A stretch of DNA of 64,000 nucleotides from Bradyrhizobium sp. Gha (GTDB taxonomy: Bacteria > Pseudomonadota > Alphaproteobacteria > Rhizobiales > Xanthobacteraceae): positions 248,001 through 312,000 of the forward strand of contig NZ_FOQM01000003.1 of NCBI RefSeq assembly GCF_900113735.1, in the 5' to 3' direction. The notes below the pieces were generated by a model that saw only the letters and a program-made list of their open reading frames with translations, did not search any database and was not told the origin of the DNA. Positions 7,981 through 16,825 of the stretch are shown here, one piece after another; within the stretch, counting starts at the first letter, position 1; every line of letters begins with the position of its first letter. A program made the position numbers and the translations under genes.

Positions 7981-8871
7981 TTATGGCTGCCCGGATCCAC
8001 CGGCTGCGCCATACACCTGTCCCGTCGCGTAGCTCGCATCGGCGGCCGCGAGCTGCACGTAAATCGAAGCGAGTTCGGCAGGCTGGCCGGGGCGGCCGAG
8101 CGGCGTCATGCCGCCGAACTTTTCGAGCTTCTCCATCGTGGCGCCGCCTGACACCTGCAGCGGCGTCCAGATCGGTCCTGGGGCTACGCCATTGACGCGA
8201 ATGCCCTTGGACGCGAGCTGCTTGGCCAGCGACTTCACGTAATTCATGGTCGCGGCCTTGGTCTGCGCATAGTCGTAGAGATCAGGTGAGGGGTCATAAG
8301 CCTGCTCGGATGTCGTGCCGACGATGCATGATCCGGGCTTGAGATGCGGCAGCGCCGCCTTGATGATCCAGAATGGCGCATAGATGTTGGTTTTCATGGT
8401 CGCGTCGAAATCTTCCGACGAGACCTCGAGGACGGAAGCGCGCGTCTGCTGCCGTGCCGCGTTGTTGACGATGATATCGAGCCCGCCGAGGCCCTGCACG
8501 GCGCGCTCGACCAACGTCTTGCAGAAAGCTTCGTCCTTGAGGTCGCCGGGAATCGCAAGCCCGGTGCGTCCCTCCTTCTTGATCAGCGCGATCACCTGCT
8601 GGGCGTCCGGCTCCTCCGCGGGCAGATAGTTGATGGCGACGTCGGCGCCTTCGCGCGCATACGCGATCGCAGCAGCGCGGCCCATGCCGGAATCGCCGCC
8701 GGTGATCAGCGCCTTGCGGCCGGAAAGGCGGCCAGAGCCCTTGTAGCTGGTCTCGCCGTGGTCGGGCGGCGGCTCCATCTTGCCGGCGAGACCGGGCCAC
8801 GGCTGCGACTGCTTCTTGAACGGCGGCTTCGGATAGCGGGTGAGGGGATCGATCAGGTCGTGTGCGGCCAT
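7981..8871 (-). CDS. SDR-family oxidoreductase (YghA/YhdF-like)
   Basis: 296 residues. After a 45-residue N-terminal extension typical of this SDR subgroup (PLTRYPKPPF, QSQPWPGLAGKM) comes the cofactor motif TGGDSGMG at 57-64, then NNAA at 136-139 and the catalytic Y201-x3-K205 (YAQTK). The C-terminus GGSGQP is the usual end of this type. It should be a soluble NAD(P)-dependent reductase; substrate unknown. Members of this subgroup are often stress genes in rhizobia, but no EcfG site was found upstream here. Confidence 0.87.
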   Translation of the reverse strand: MAAHDLIDPLTRYPKPPFKKQSQPWPGLAGKMEPPPDHGETSYKGSGRLSGRKALITGGDSGMGRAAAIAYAREGADVAINYLPAEEPDAQQVIALIKKEGRTGLAIPGDLKDEAFCKTLVERAVQGLGGLDIIVNNAARQQTRASVLEVSSEDFDATMKTNIYAPFWIIKAALPHLKPGSCIVGTTSEQAYDPSPDLYDYAQTKAATMNYVKSLAKQLASKGIRVNGVAPGPIWTPLQVSGGATMEKLEKFGGMTPLGRPGQPAELASIYVQLAAADASYATGQVYGAAGGSGQP

Positions 8872-8993
8872 GTCAGTACTTCCTTTTCGCCAGCGAGCGT
8901 GATGCTCGCGGCCCAGACGACCTGCCGGCGGGATATTGAGTCTTGTCCAAAGGCAGGGAGGACGCCGGTGCAGCCGGCGTCCTCGTGCGAGGT

Positions 8994-9545
8994 TTACTTC
9001 GACTGACCGACGCTCGGCGCCTTGCCGAGTTCCTTGGCCATGTCGAGATGGTGCTTGAGCGTCGGCAGGGTCTTGCCGGCCCAGTCCTTCAGCGCGGAAT
9101 TGTCACCGCCCTTGGCGTAGCGATCGAACAGCGAGACCGCGTCCTCGTGTGCGCTGACCTGGTAGGAATTGTAGTCCGAGCTGAAATCCTTGCCCGAGGC
9201 GCTCTTGAGCTTGTCGAGCTTGCTCTGGTGCGAGCTGTCGAGCGCCGTCGGCAACGTGGCTTGCACCTTGCCATCATTGACGAGGCCCTTGAGCTCGCTG
9301 CTGGTCTTGGTGTGGTCAGTGACCATCTGTTGCGCGAAGGTTTTCTCCTGCGCGTTGCCCTTCTGCTCGGCGAGCTTGCTCGATTCGATCTCGAACATGT
9401 CGCTGATGGCGACTTCCTTGACGAAGTCAGCGGTGGCGGGCGCTACTCCCAGCGCGGAGTTGACGCCGGTCTTCTCACCGAGCGACTGGGCGAGGGCTGG
9501 GGTTGCGAGCAGCACGCAGGCGGCGACGATGATGGATCGTTTCAC
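8994..9545 (-). CDS. DUF4142 secreted protein
   Basis: 183 residues with signal peptide MKRSIIVAACVLLATPALAQ. The mature part is a helical DUF4142 domain: DFVKEVAISDMFEIESSKLA, FAQQMVTDHTKTSSELK, and the C-terminal LPTLKHHLDMAKEL with paired histidines. The periplasmic role is unknown; the fold resembles ferritin-like bundles. A near-consensus EcfG promoter lies at 9603-9627. A GC-rich hairpin at about 8959-8982 (ggacgccgg / ccggcgtcc) just past the stop may end the transcript. Confidence 0.88.
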   Translation of the reverse strand: MKRSIIVAACVLLATPALAQSLGEKTGVNSALGVAPATADFVKEVAISDMFEIESSKLAEQKGNAQEKTFAQQMVTDHTKTSSELKGLVNDGKVQATLPTALDSSHQSKLDKLKSASGKDFSSDYNSYQVSAHEDAVSLFDRYAKGGDNSALKDWAGKTLPTLKHHLDMAKELGKAPSVGQSK

Positions 9546-9602
9546 GGGCGGACCCTCCGGATTGAGGCGCGGCCATCAGGGCCGCGCGATGTTGCGCCGA
9601 CC

Positions 9603-9627
9603 AACACCGGCTTGAGGAGGAGGTTCC
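9603..9627 (-). promoter_or_regulatory. Candidate EcfG promoter (one mismatch)
   Basis: Minus-strand GGAAC (9627-9623), 16-base spacer, TGTT (9606-9603), 57 bases upstream of the DUF4142 start at 9545. Confidence 0.5.
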
Positions 9628-9633
9628 TATCAG

Positions 9634-9861
9634 CTAATCGGCCGGGTTCCTGCCGGTACGTGGATTGATCGGATCGGTGGCCTTCCGGCGCAGCCGTTCC
9701 GGCAGGAACGGTTCGGCGGGGGTCGCCGTCGCTTCGGCGCGTACATCCGCATGGTGCTGCGCCTGCTCATGCGAAGTGCGGTTGTCGTTGATCTGCCGCT
9801 TCACGTCGAGGCCGCCGACCGGGTCATTCACGCCGTGCCGGGTGTCACGAAAATCGCTCAT
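9634..9861 (-). CDS. Small hydrophilic stress-type protein (75 aa)
   Basis: 75 residues, starting MSDFRDTRHGVNDPVGGLDV and ending TGRNPAD. It is charged, rich in Asn, Asp and His, without cysteine or hydrophobic segments, and probably disordered. An exact EcfG promoter at 9910-9934 and the company of other stress genes are the main support. No function known. Confidence 0.65.
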   Translation of the reverse strand: MSDFRDTRHGVNDPVGGLDVKRQINDNRTSHEQAQHHADVRAEATATPAEPFLPERLRRKATDPINPRTGRNPAD

Positions 9862-9909
9862 GGTTCACCTCGTCCTTAGGACATCACGGGCTTCTTTGCT
9901 GAAATCAAG

Positions 9910-9934
9910 AACGGCGCGTTCCCGGCGATGTTCC
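9910..9934 (-). promoter_or_regulatory. EcfG general-stress promoter (exact consensus)
   Basis: Minus-strand GGAAC (9934-9930), 16-base spacer, CGTT (9913-9910), 48 bases before the start at 9861. It is back-to-back with another exact EcfG site on the plus strand. Confidence 0.78.
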
Positions 9935-9956
9935 TGTTTGGTCGCAGATGCCTTCA

Positions 9957-9982
9957 GGAACGATCACCCGTTCGAGCCCGTT
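9957..9982 (+). promoter_or_regulatory. EcfG general-stress promoter (exact consensus)
   Basis: GGAAC (9957-9961), 17-base spacer, CGTT (9979-9982), 32 bases upstream of the PRC-barrel gene. It forms a divergent promoter pair with 9910-9934. Confidence 0.78.
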
Positions 9983-10014
9983 GATCCATACATTGTCCGA
10001 GTTGGAGAATCGAA

Positions 10015-10389
10015 ATGTTGAATCAAGGTGAGCTGGACCGCAGCGAGATGGGCCGGTTGATCGGCAGCGACAAGGTCGAGGGAACGTCGGTCTACGGCGC
10101 CGATCGCAACAAGATCGGTTCAATCGAACGTGTGATGATCGACAAGGTCAGCGGCAGGGTATCGTACGCCGTGCTCGGCTTCGGCGGATTTCTGGGCCTC
10201 GGCAACGACCATTATCCCCTGCCGTGGCAATCGCTGAAATACGACACCGAGCTCGGCGGCTATGTCACGGGCATCACTGCCAAGTCCCTCGAAGGCGCCC
10301 CCAAATATGCCGAGAGCAGCGATTGGAACTGGGGCGACGATGCTGCGCTGCGCGGGATCAACGCCTATTACGGCGTTCCCGTCGCTTGA
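10015..10389 (+). CDS. PRC-barrel domain protein
   Basis: 124 residues. The region GRLIGSDKVEGTSVYGADRN, then KIGSIERVMIDKVSGRVSYAVLG and GLGNDHYPLPW is a single PRC-barrel, a small beta-barrel also found in photosynthetic reaction-centre subunit H and RimM. Stand-alone soluble PRC proteins are common stress-induced proteins in Bradyrhizobium. An exact EcfG promoter ends 32 bases before the ATG. It is followed by a 52-residue gene on the same strand, likely co-transcribed. Confidence 0.9.
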   Translation: MLNQGELDRSEMGRLIGSDKVEGTSVYGADRNKIGSIERVMIDKVSGRVSYAVLGFGGFLGLGNDHYPLPWQSLKYDTELGGYVTGITAKSLEGAPKYAESSDWNWGDDAALRGINAYYGVPVA

Positions 10390-10413
10390 ACGTTTCTGCA
10401 GAAAGGGACATCG

Positions 10414-10572
10414 ATGAGCAAGGAACGGCCCACTGACGATCCCCGGGATCGGACTGACTGGGGTTCGCACAGGCAGACCGACACGCCCTGGAAGGGCACT
10501 CCGGAGAAAGAACAGGGATCGGACAAGGTAAAGCCCGATCTCGAGAAGTGGCAGGAATCGAACACGCACTGA
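10414..10572 (+). CDS. Very small hydrophilic protein (52 aa)
   Basis: ATG 10414 follows AAAGGG at good spacing, 24 bases after the PRC-barrel stop. The product starts MSKERPTDDPRDRTDWGSHR and ends KWQESNTH; it is very polar with three tryptophans and no hydrophobic segment. It is likely the second gene of the PRC-barrel transcript. Function unknown. Confidence 0.5.
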   Translation: MSKERPTDDPRDRTDWGSHRQTDTPWKGTPEKEQGSDKVKPDLEKWQESNTH

Positions 10573-10666
10573 GAGGGGCGCGGGATTGGTGACGCGCGGC
10601 ACCCCCGGTGACGCGCTTCTTTTTTGCGCAATGCAATCACGAATAGCGGCGTGGCGCGCAAGGCGC

Positions 10667-10691
10667 GGAACCATGCTTCCATGCTGCGGTT
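10667..10691 (+). promoter_or_regulatory. Candidate EcfG-type promoter (one mismatch)
   Basis: GGAAC (10667-10671), 16-base spacer, GGTT (10688-10691). If used, the transcript starts near 10698, which favours the GTG start at 10753 for the downstream HlyD-family gene over ATGs at 10624 or 10681. Confidence 0.35.
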
Positions 10692-10752
10692 AGGCCTCCC
10701 GGCGGCGCATGGCCAGGCCGTTTGCCGAAAAAGTCCGATCGAGGTGCTCGCA

Positions 10753-11910
10753 GTGGATGCTCGAACCCGGGAGCGTGGGCCGTCCGCGGAGCAACCGCAG
10801 AAGGTCGAAGCTCCGAAGAACTCGCCTGAATCAAAGCAGCCGACCAGGGAGCAATCGGGCAAGGCGGACAAGACGCCGTCGCTGCGCGACCGGCTTGCCG
10901 CGCACTGGCTGCTCGCAACCGTCGGCGCCATCGTGCTGATCGCAGCCTTGGTCGGCGCTCTGCTCTATTGGCTGGATGTCCGCCATTATGAATCGACCGA
11001 CGACGCGTTCGTCGCCGCGCGCAGCTTTTCCGTGGCCTCGAAGATCGGCGGCTACGTGACCGACATTCCGGTCACGGACAACCAGCACGTCAGCGCCGGC
11101 GATCTCCTCGCCAAGATCGACGAGCGCGATTACCGCATCGCCGTCGATCAGGCCGCCGCGCAGGTCGAGGTTTCCAAGGCGAACATTGCCAATGTCGAGG
11201 CGCAAATCGATTCCCAAAAGGAGCAGATCAAGCAGGCGCAGGCCCAGCTCGAACAGGCCCAGGCCCAGCTCCAATTCTCGCAGGAGGAATCCGCACGCGC
11301 CCAGGATCTGGTCGAGAAGGGCGCGGGCACCGTGCAGCGCCAGCAGCAGACCCGCTCCGATCTGCAGGCCCAGCAGGCCAACACCGAGCGCGCCAAGACA
11401 GCGGTGCTGGCGGCGCAGGTCGGCATCAAGACGCTGCAAGCCCAGCTCGAAGGGGCCAAGGCGCAGCTCGAGCAGTCGCAGGCGCAGCTCGATCAGGCCA
11501 GGCTGAACCTGCAATACACCAGCGTCGTCGCCGCGCAGTCCGGCCGCGTCGTCAAGCTCTCCGGCGCCAAGGGCACCTTCGTCACGGCAGGACAGAGCCT
11601 GATGATGTTCGTGCCTGACGAGCTCTGGATCGTCGCCAACTACAAGGAAACCCAGCTCGCCGACATGCGGCCCGGCCAGCCGGTCGAGATCCGCATCGAT
11701 GCCTATCCCGCACGCAAGCTGACCGGCCATGTGGATTCCGTGCAGCCTGGCTCTGGCACCGCCTTCAGCCTGCTGCCGGCCGAGAACGCCACCGGCAATT
11801 ACGTCAAGGTGGTGCAGCGCGTGCCGGTGAAGATCGTGGTCGACAACTGGCCGGCCGATCTGCCCGTTGGTCCCGGCATGTCGGTCGTGCCCTGGACCAG
11901 GGTGCGATGA
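10753..11910 (+). CDS. emrA: HlyD/EmrA-type efflux membrane-fusion protein
   Basis: 385 residues if GTG 10753 is used (VDARTRERGPSAEQ). A Lys/Glu-rich cytosolic N-terminus is followed by one membrane helix at about 52-74 (LLATVGAIVLIAALVGALLY), then the biotinyl-lipoyl half VAARSFSVASKIGGYVTDIP, a long Gln/Ala-rich coiled-coil hairpin at roughly 120-240, the second lipoyl half, and the beta-barrel domain. This is the EmrA layout: a periplasmic adaptor linking an inner-membrane pump to an outer-membrane channel. The stop overlaps the ATG of the pump gene (ATGA). No TolC-like gene is nearby. Confidence 0.87.
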   Translation: MDARTRERGPSAEQPQKVEAPKNSPESKQPTREQSGKADKTPSLRDRLAAHWLLATVGAIVLIAALVGALLYWLDVRHYESTDDAFVAARSFSVASKIGGYVTDIPVTDNQHVSAGDLLAKIDERDYRIAVDQAAAQVEVSKANIANVEAQIDSQKEQIKQAQAQLEQAQAQLQFSQEESARAQDLVEKGAGTVQRQQQTRSDLQAQQANTERAKTAVLAAQVGIKTLQAQLEGAKAQLEQSQAQLDQARLNLQYTSVVAAQSGRVVKLSGAKGTFVTAGQSLMMFVPDELWIVANYKETQLADMRPGQPVEIRIDAYPARKLTGHVDSVQPGSGTAFSLLPAENATGNYVKVVQRVPVKIVVDNWPADLPVGPGMSVVPWTRVR

Positions 11911-13526
11911 CGGACGCGACGCAGGACGGCGCTTCCGCCGGAGGCTGGTCGCCGGAACGCTCGGCGGCGGGTGGGCACAATCCTTATCTCATTGCCTTCG
12001 TGGTCTCGATCGCGACCTTCATGGAGGTGCTCGACACCACCATCGCCAACGTCGCGCTGCGCCACATCGCCGGTGGTCTTGCGGTCGGCATCGACGAGAG
12101 CACCTACGTCATCACCAGCTATCTCGTCGCCAACGCCATCGTGCTGTCGATCTCCGGCTGGCTGTCGACCGTGATCGGCCGCAAGCGCTTCTACATGATC
12201 TGCGTGGCGACGTTTTCGGTGGCGTCGCTGCTGTGCGGCTTCGCCTGGAATCTGGAGGCGCTGGTGCTGTTCCGGATTCTCCAGGGGCTCGGCGGCGGGG
12301 GCATGGCCACCAGCGAGCAGGCGATCCTCGCCGACTCCTTTCCGCCGCAGAAGCGTGGACAGGCCTTTGCGATCTACGGCGTCGCCGTGGTCGTCGCGCC
12401 GGTGATCGGCCCGACGCTCGGCGGCTGGATCACCGATACCTACAGCTGGCACTGGGTGTTCCTGATCAACGTGCCGATGGGGCTGCTCTCGCTGTTCCTG
12501 GTCGGCACGCTGGTCAGGGAGCCGTCCGGCGCAGAAGAGGAGCGGCAGGAACTGCTGAGCAAGGGCCTGCGCGTCGACTATGTCGGCTTCGCACTGGTCG
12601 CGATCGGGCTCGGCTCGCTCGAATTCGTGCTCGACGAAGGCCAGCGCAACGACTGGTTCGGCTCGAACATGATCATCGTTTTCGCGGTGCTGTCGGCCGT
12701 GTCGCTGCTCGCGCTGATCCCATGGGAGCTGACGCGTGAGGATCCAATCGTAGACCTCCGTCTGCTCGGCCGCCGCCAGTTCGCCGCCTGCTTCCTGGTC
12801 ATGCTCGCCACTGGCGCGGTGCTGATCTCGACAACCCAGCTTCTGCCGCAGTTGCTCCAGACCGAGTTGAACTACACGGCCATGCTGGCCGGACTCGCCT
12901 TGTCGCCGGGCGGGATCGCGACCTTGATATTGATGCCGGTGGTGGGCCGCCTCGTCGGCTCGGTGCAGCCGAAATATCTGATCATGTTCGGCGCCGCCAT
13001 CGTTGCGCTGTCGATGTGGCATCTGACCGGAATCAATGGCGACATCACCTACGGCTACGCGGCGCTGTCGCGCATCTTCCTCGCGCTGGGTCTGCCCTTC
13101 CTGTTCCTGCCGGTGACGACGGCGTCCTATGACGGTGTGCCGCCGGACAAGACCAACCAGGCCTCGGCGCTGATCAACGTCGCCCGCAACATCGGCGGGT
13201 CCATGGGTGTCGCGCTGGCGCAGACGGTGTTGGCGCAGCGCCAGCAATTCCATCAGAGCCGGCTGATCGAGCACGCCGCGCCGTCCGATCTCGGTTACCA
13301 GCAGACCATCGATGCGATGACGCGGTACTTCCAGGCTCAGGGCTCGAATGCGAGTGATGCTGCTTCGCAAGCGGTGGCCTGGGTCGGCAAAACCTTGCAG
13401 CAGCAGGTCGACTTCCTCGCTTATATCGACGTGTTCTGGACGCTCGCCATCATCGCGGTGCTGATGATCCCGACGGCCGCCGTGCTGCGCCCGATCGATC
13501 TCGGCGCACCGTCGCGGGGGCATTGA
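11907..13526 (+). CDS. emrB: EmrB/QacA-type drug efflux MFS transporter (DHA2)
   Basis: 539 residues with about 14 hydrophobic segments, the size and pattern of the DHA2 family. The DHA2 TM1 motif is visible as MEVLDTTIANVAL, and motif C-like glycines occur in VVAPVIGPTLGGWI. It exports hydrophobic drugs by proton antiport together with the adjacent adaptor. The four-base overlap with the upstream gene shows translational coupling. The substrate cannot be deduced; no regulator gene is adjacent. Confidence 0.9.
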   Translation: MTDATQDGASAGGWSPERSAAGGHNPYLIAFVVSIATFMEVLDTTIANVALRHIAGGLAVGIDESTYVITSYLVANAIVLSISGWLSTVIGRKRFYMICVATFSVASLLCGFAWNLEALVLFRILQGLGGGGMATSEQAILADSFPPQKRGQAFAIYGVAVVVAPVIGPTLGGWITDTYSWHWVFLINVPMGLLSLFLVGTLVREPSGAEEERQELLSKGLRVDYVGFALVAIGLGSLEFVLDEGQRNDWFGSNMIIVFAVLSAVSLLALIPWELTREDPIVDLRLLGRRQFAACFLVMLATGAVLISTTQLLPQLLQTELNYTAMLAGLALSPGGIATLILMPVVGRLVGSVQPKYLIMFGAAIVALSMWHLTGINGDITYGYAALSRIFLALGLPFLFLPVTTASYDGVPPDKTNQASALINVARNIGGSMGVALAQTVLAQRQQFHQSRLIEHAAPSDLGYQQTIDAMTRYFQAQGSNASDAASQAVAWVGKTLQQQVDFLAYIDVFWTLAIIAVLMIPTAAVLRPIDLGAPSRGH

Positions 13527-13570
13527 GGGACAGTATTGCGTTAGCGCGAATGGAGCTCCGGGGCACACTG

Positions 13571-14299
<729 letters not shown>

Positions 14300-14406
14300 C
14301 GCCGCCAAACTTCTTAACCACGGCGGCAATTGAGCGCTGGAATTAGGCGCGGCCCCTCCTAAATAGGAGCAAATTGCTCCTTCACGATCAATTTCGGGAG
14401 GCCTCC

Positions 14407-14826
14407 GTGGTCCTGAAAAGCGTTCCCGTTGCGGTCGCCATTGCGCTCGTGCTTGCGGTGGGCGGTATCGCGCGCGCTGACGACTACAAGCCCGACGAAT
14501 ATTTTGGTCTCGATCTCTCCAAGGCCGTCCTGTCGCCGAAGCGGCTCGGGCCGGAGACGCAATTCGCGCCTGTTGCGCTCGAGGCGAAGGGCGGCAACGA
14601 AGCACAGGCCCATGCCCAGCCCGTCGACGTGCCGAAGAAGGTTGCGGCCGAACGCGTGCACGTGTCGGAGCCGAAGGTCGCTCGCACCAAGAGCACTCAG
14701 CCGCGCGGCGCAGCGCGCACCAGGCTCGCGCACCGCCACGGCAACCCGCTGGACGCGCAGGCGATGGACACGCGCATCCAGACCTGGCCGTGCCGTTCCG
14801 GCGGCATCTGCAACTGGAAGCGCTAG
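14407..14826 (+). CDS. Secreted hypothetical protein
   Basis: 139 residues from GTG 14407, which follows GGGAGG at proper spacing; an ATG eleven codons upstream lacks such a site. A signal peptide (VPVAVAIALVLAVGGIARA) is followed by DDYKPDEYFGLDLSKAVLSP and a basic linker, ending with a two-cysteine segment (IQTWPCRSGGICNWKR). This kind of small secreted protein is typical of Bradyrhizobium and has no known function. The two cysteines could form a periplasmic disulphide. Confidence 0.7.
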   Translation: MVLKSVPVAVAIALVLAVGGIARADDYKPDEYFGLDLSKAVLSPKRLGPETQFAPVALEAKGGNEAQAHAQPVDVPKKVAAERVHVSEPKVARTKSTQPRGAARTRLAHRHGNPLDAQAMDTRIQTWPCRSGGICNWKR

Positions 14827-14896
14827 ACGCATTGTTTTGCTCAACCTCGTCCCGCTTGCGGCAGGGCAATCGCATTTGAAGTTTGAATCAGGTCGC

Positions 14897-14980
14897 CATG
14901 CCCGGGCTTGTCCCGGGCATCCACGTTCTACGTGCAGGGCAGCAGGTCGTGGATGGCCGGGACAAGCCCGGCCATGACGG
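14897..14980. repeat. Palindromic intergenic repeat
   Basis: Hairpin catgcccgggcttgtcccgg at 14897 is answered by an inverted copy ggccgggacaagcccggcc near 14954, with a short spacer. This matches the short palindromic repeats scattered between Bradyrhizobium genes. It lies in the 319-base gap 14827-15145, which otherwise shows no gene. Confidence 0.6.
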
Positions 14981-15145
14981 TGGGGAGGCATCGTGCCCCC
15001 AACGCTAACCCGATCTTGATTGGCCGTCACATGCCTGTCGCGCTATGATGCTCGTTCCCGCCACCTCTTTTCCATCATCGAAGAGTCTGCTCACGCGGCA
15101 TCGCCGCGTGCATCCGGCCGCTGAAATACCTCAGGAGCCTGTTCC

Positions 15146-15964
15146 ATGGACCATCTGAAAACACAGGGCATCAGCATGCCCAAGCTCGGCCTCGGCACCT
15201 TCCGCATGCAGGGTGATACCTGCCGCGAAGCGGTGGAGACCGCGCTGTCGATCGGTTATCGCCACATCGACACCGCCGAAATGTACGCCAACGAGGATGC
15301 CATCGGCGCCGCGCTCGCGACGGCGTCCGTGCCGCGTGACGAGCTGCACGTCACGACCAAGGTCTGGCACGAGAATCTGACGCCGGATGCGATCCGCCGC
15401 GCCTTCGATGCGAGCCTGAACAAGCTAAGGCTCGATCACGTCGACCTCTATCTCGTGCATTGGCCCTCGAAGTCGGCGAACTGGGGCGCGGTGTTCGAGA
15501 CCCTGATGAAGCTGAAGGACGAGGGGCGCACCCGCGCCATCGGCGTTGCCAATTTTACCACGGCGCTGCTCAAGATCGCCGTCGAGGACGTCAAGGCGCC
15601 GATCGCCTGCAATCAGATCGAATATCATGCGATGTTGGATCAATCGAAGGTGCTGGCTTATCTCGGTGCGAAGTCGATCCCGCTTGTCGCCTATTGCCCA
15701 CTTGCCCAAGGGCGTTTTGCCTCGGACCCGGTGCTTGCCGAAATCGGCGCGAAGCACAATGCGAGCGCCGCGCAGGTCGCGCTGAAATGGCTGCTCGACC
15801 AGGATGGCGTCGCCGCGATCCCGAAGGCGTCACGCCGCGAGAGCCAGCAGGCCAATCTGGATGCGCTGAAGATCAAGCTCGATGATGCCGACCGCAACAA
15901 GATCGCAGCGCTCCCGAAGGACAGGCGCTGCGTCAATCCGGGCTTCGCGCCGGCCTGGGATTAG
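15146..15964 (+). CDS. Aldo/keto reductase (2,5-diketogluconate reductase-like)
   Basis: 272 residues, full length for the family. The catalytic tetrad is present: D42 and Y47 (HIDTAEMYANE), K72 (TTKVWHENL), H105 (LVHWPS). The cofactor end IPKASRRESQQANLDAL fits NADPH binding (S and R residues). The single-domain barrel is cytosolic. It likely reduces aldehydes or keto sugars such as 2,5-diketo-gluconate or methylglyoxal; substrate not determinable. Stand-alone gene between palindromic repeats. Confidence 0.92.
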   Translation: MDHLKTQGISMPKLGLGTFRMQGDTCREAVETALSIGYRHIDTAEMYANEDAIGAALATASVPRDELHVTTKVWHENLTPDAIRRAFDASLNKLRLDHVDLYLVHWPSKSANWGAVFETLMKLKDEGRTRAIGVANFTTALLKIAVEDVKAPIACNQIEYHAMLDQSKVLAYLGAKSIPLVAYCPLAQGRFASDPVLAEIGAKHNASAAQVALKWLLDQDGVAAIPKASRRESQQANLDALKIKLDDADRNKIAALPKDRRCVNPGFAPAWD

Positions 15965-15967
15965 GGC

Positions 15968-16108
15968 TCTCTACCCTCTCCCCGTGTGGGAGAGGGTGGC
16001 TTTGCGAAGCAAAGCCGGGTGGGTGAGGGGTCTCTATCCATCCGGACAGCGTTTCGAATGGAAAGAACCCCTCATCCGGCGCTTCGCGCCACCTTCTCCC
16101 ACACCCAG
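15968..16108. repeat. Palindromic intergenic repeat element
   Basis: Hairpin ccctctccccgtgtgggaga at 15974, a small palindrome ggctttgcgaagcaaagcc, then an inverted counterpart cccctcatccggcgcttcg / ccttctcccacacccagg at 16070-16109. Same class as the elements at 13571-13747 and 52980-53104. No gene is seen in the rest of the gap 15965-16280. Confidence 0.6.
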
Positions 16109-16280
16109 GAGCGCACGTGGCAGAATCAACACGCGGATGAAGCGGTGGCATGGCCGGACTCATACCTGACCCTTCTCGGACATCATCGCCTTGGTAGACA
16201 TTCCGGTGGCTCGGCCATAAGCTTTCGCTAGTTCAGTGCGGACGAGTTGCAGCCGTTTTCGAACAACCGAGGGCACGTCT

Positions 16281-16703
16281 ATGGCCGAACTCATCAACGT
16301 TGGCGCAATGCAACTTCGATTTTTGCGAACCAAGGATGATACCAGCGGTGCTCTTGATTTGTTTGAGGTGATGATCCCGCCAAATTCCCGCATGCCGGTC
16401 CCGCACTATCATCGTGACTGGGAAGAAACGGTCTACGGTCTTGAGGGCATCGTCACTTGGATGGTCGCCGGTAAGCGCATCGAGGTCGGGCCAGGAGATG
16501 ATCTCTTCATACCGCGAGGTGTTGTCCACGGTTTCGTCAACGAAACGCAGGCCATTGCTAAAATGCTTTGCGTTCTCACGCCAGGAGTTCTCGGGCCCGA
16601 ATTCTTCCGGGAAATGGCCGTAGCAGTCAGCGGTTCTGTGCCTCCTGATCCTGCTCGGATGGGCGAGATCATGAAACGTTACGGCCTAATACCCGCGCCT
16701 TAG
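16281..16703 (+). CDS. Cupin-domain protein
   Basis: 140 residues starting MAELINVGAMQLRFLRTKDD. One conserved cupin barrel is visible: motif 1 as PHYHRDWEETVYGLEG (H-x-H with E) and motif 2 as PGDDLFIPRGVVHGFVN. The histidines and glutamate suggest a metal site. Small single-domain cupins may be dioxygenases, isomerases or sensors, and nothing here distinguishes them. The upstream in-frame start at 16236 is rejected because it adds unlike sequence. Confidence 0.82.
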   Translation: MAELINVGAMQLRFLRTKDDTSGALDLFEVMIPPNSRMPVPHYHRDWEETVYGLEGIVTWMVAGKRIEVGPGDDLFIPRGVVHGFVNETQAIAKMLCVLTPGVLGPEFFREMAVAVSGSVPPDPARMGEIMKRYGLIPAP

Positions 16704-16825
16704 GAGCCGGGTGAGTTTGCCTGGGCGGAGTCCGAAATTGGCCATCTACCCATCGGTCCCAATAAGCTGTAGATTGCCCACGATGTCCCGCTGATCGTCA
16801 TTCCACGCGGCCGCCGGGGGACCGA

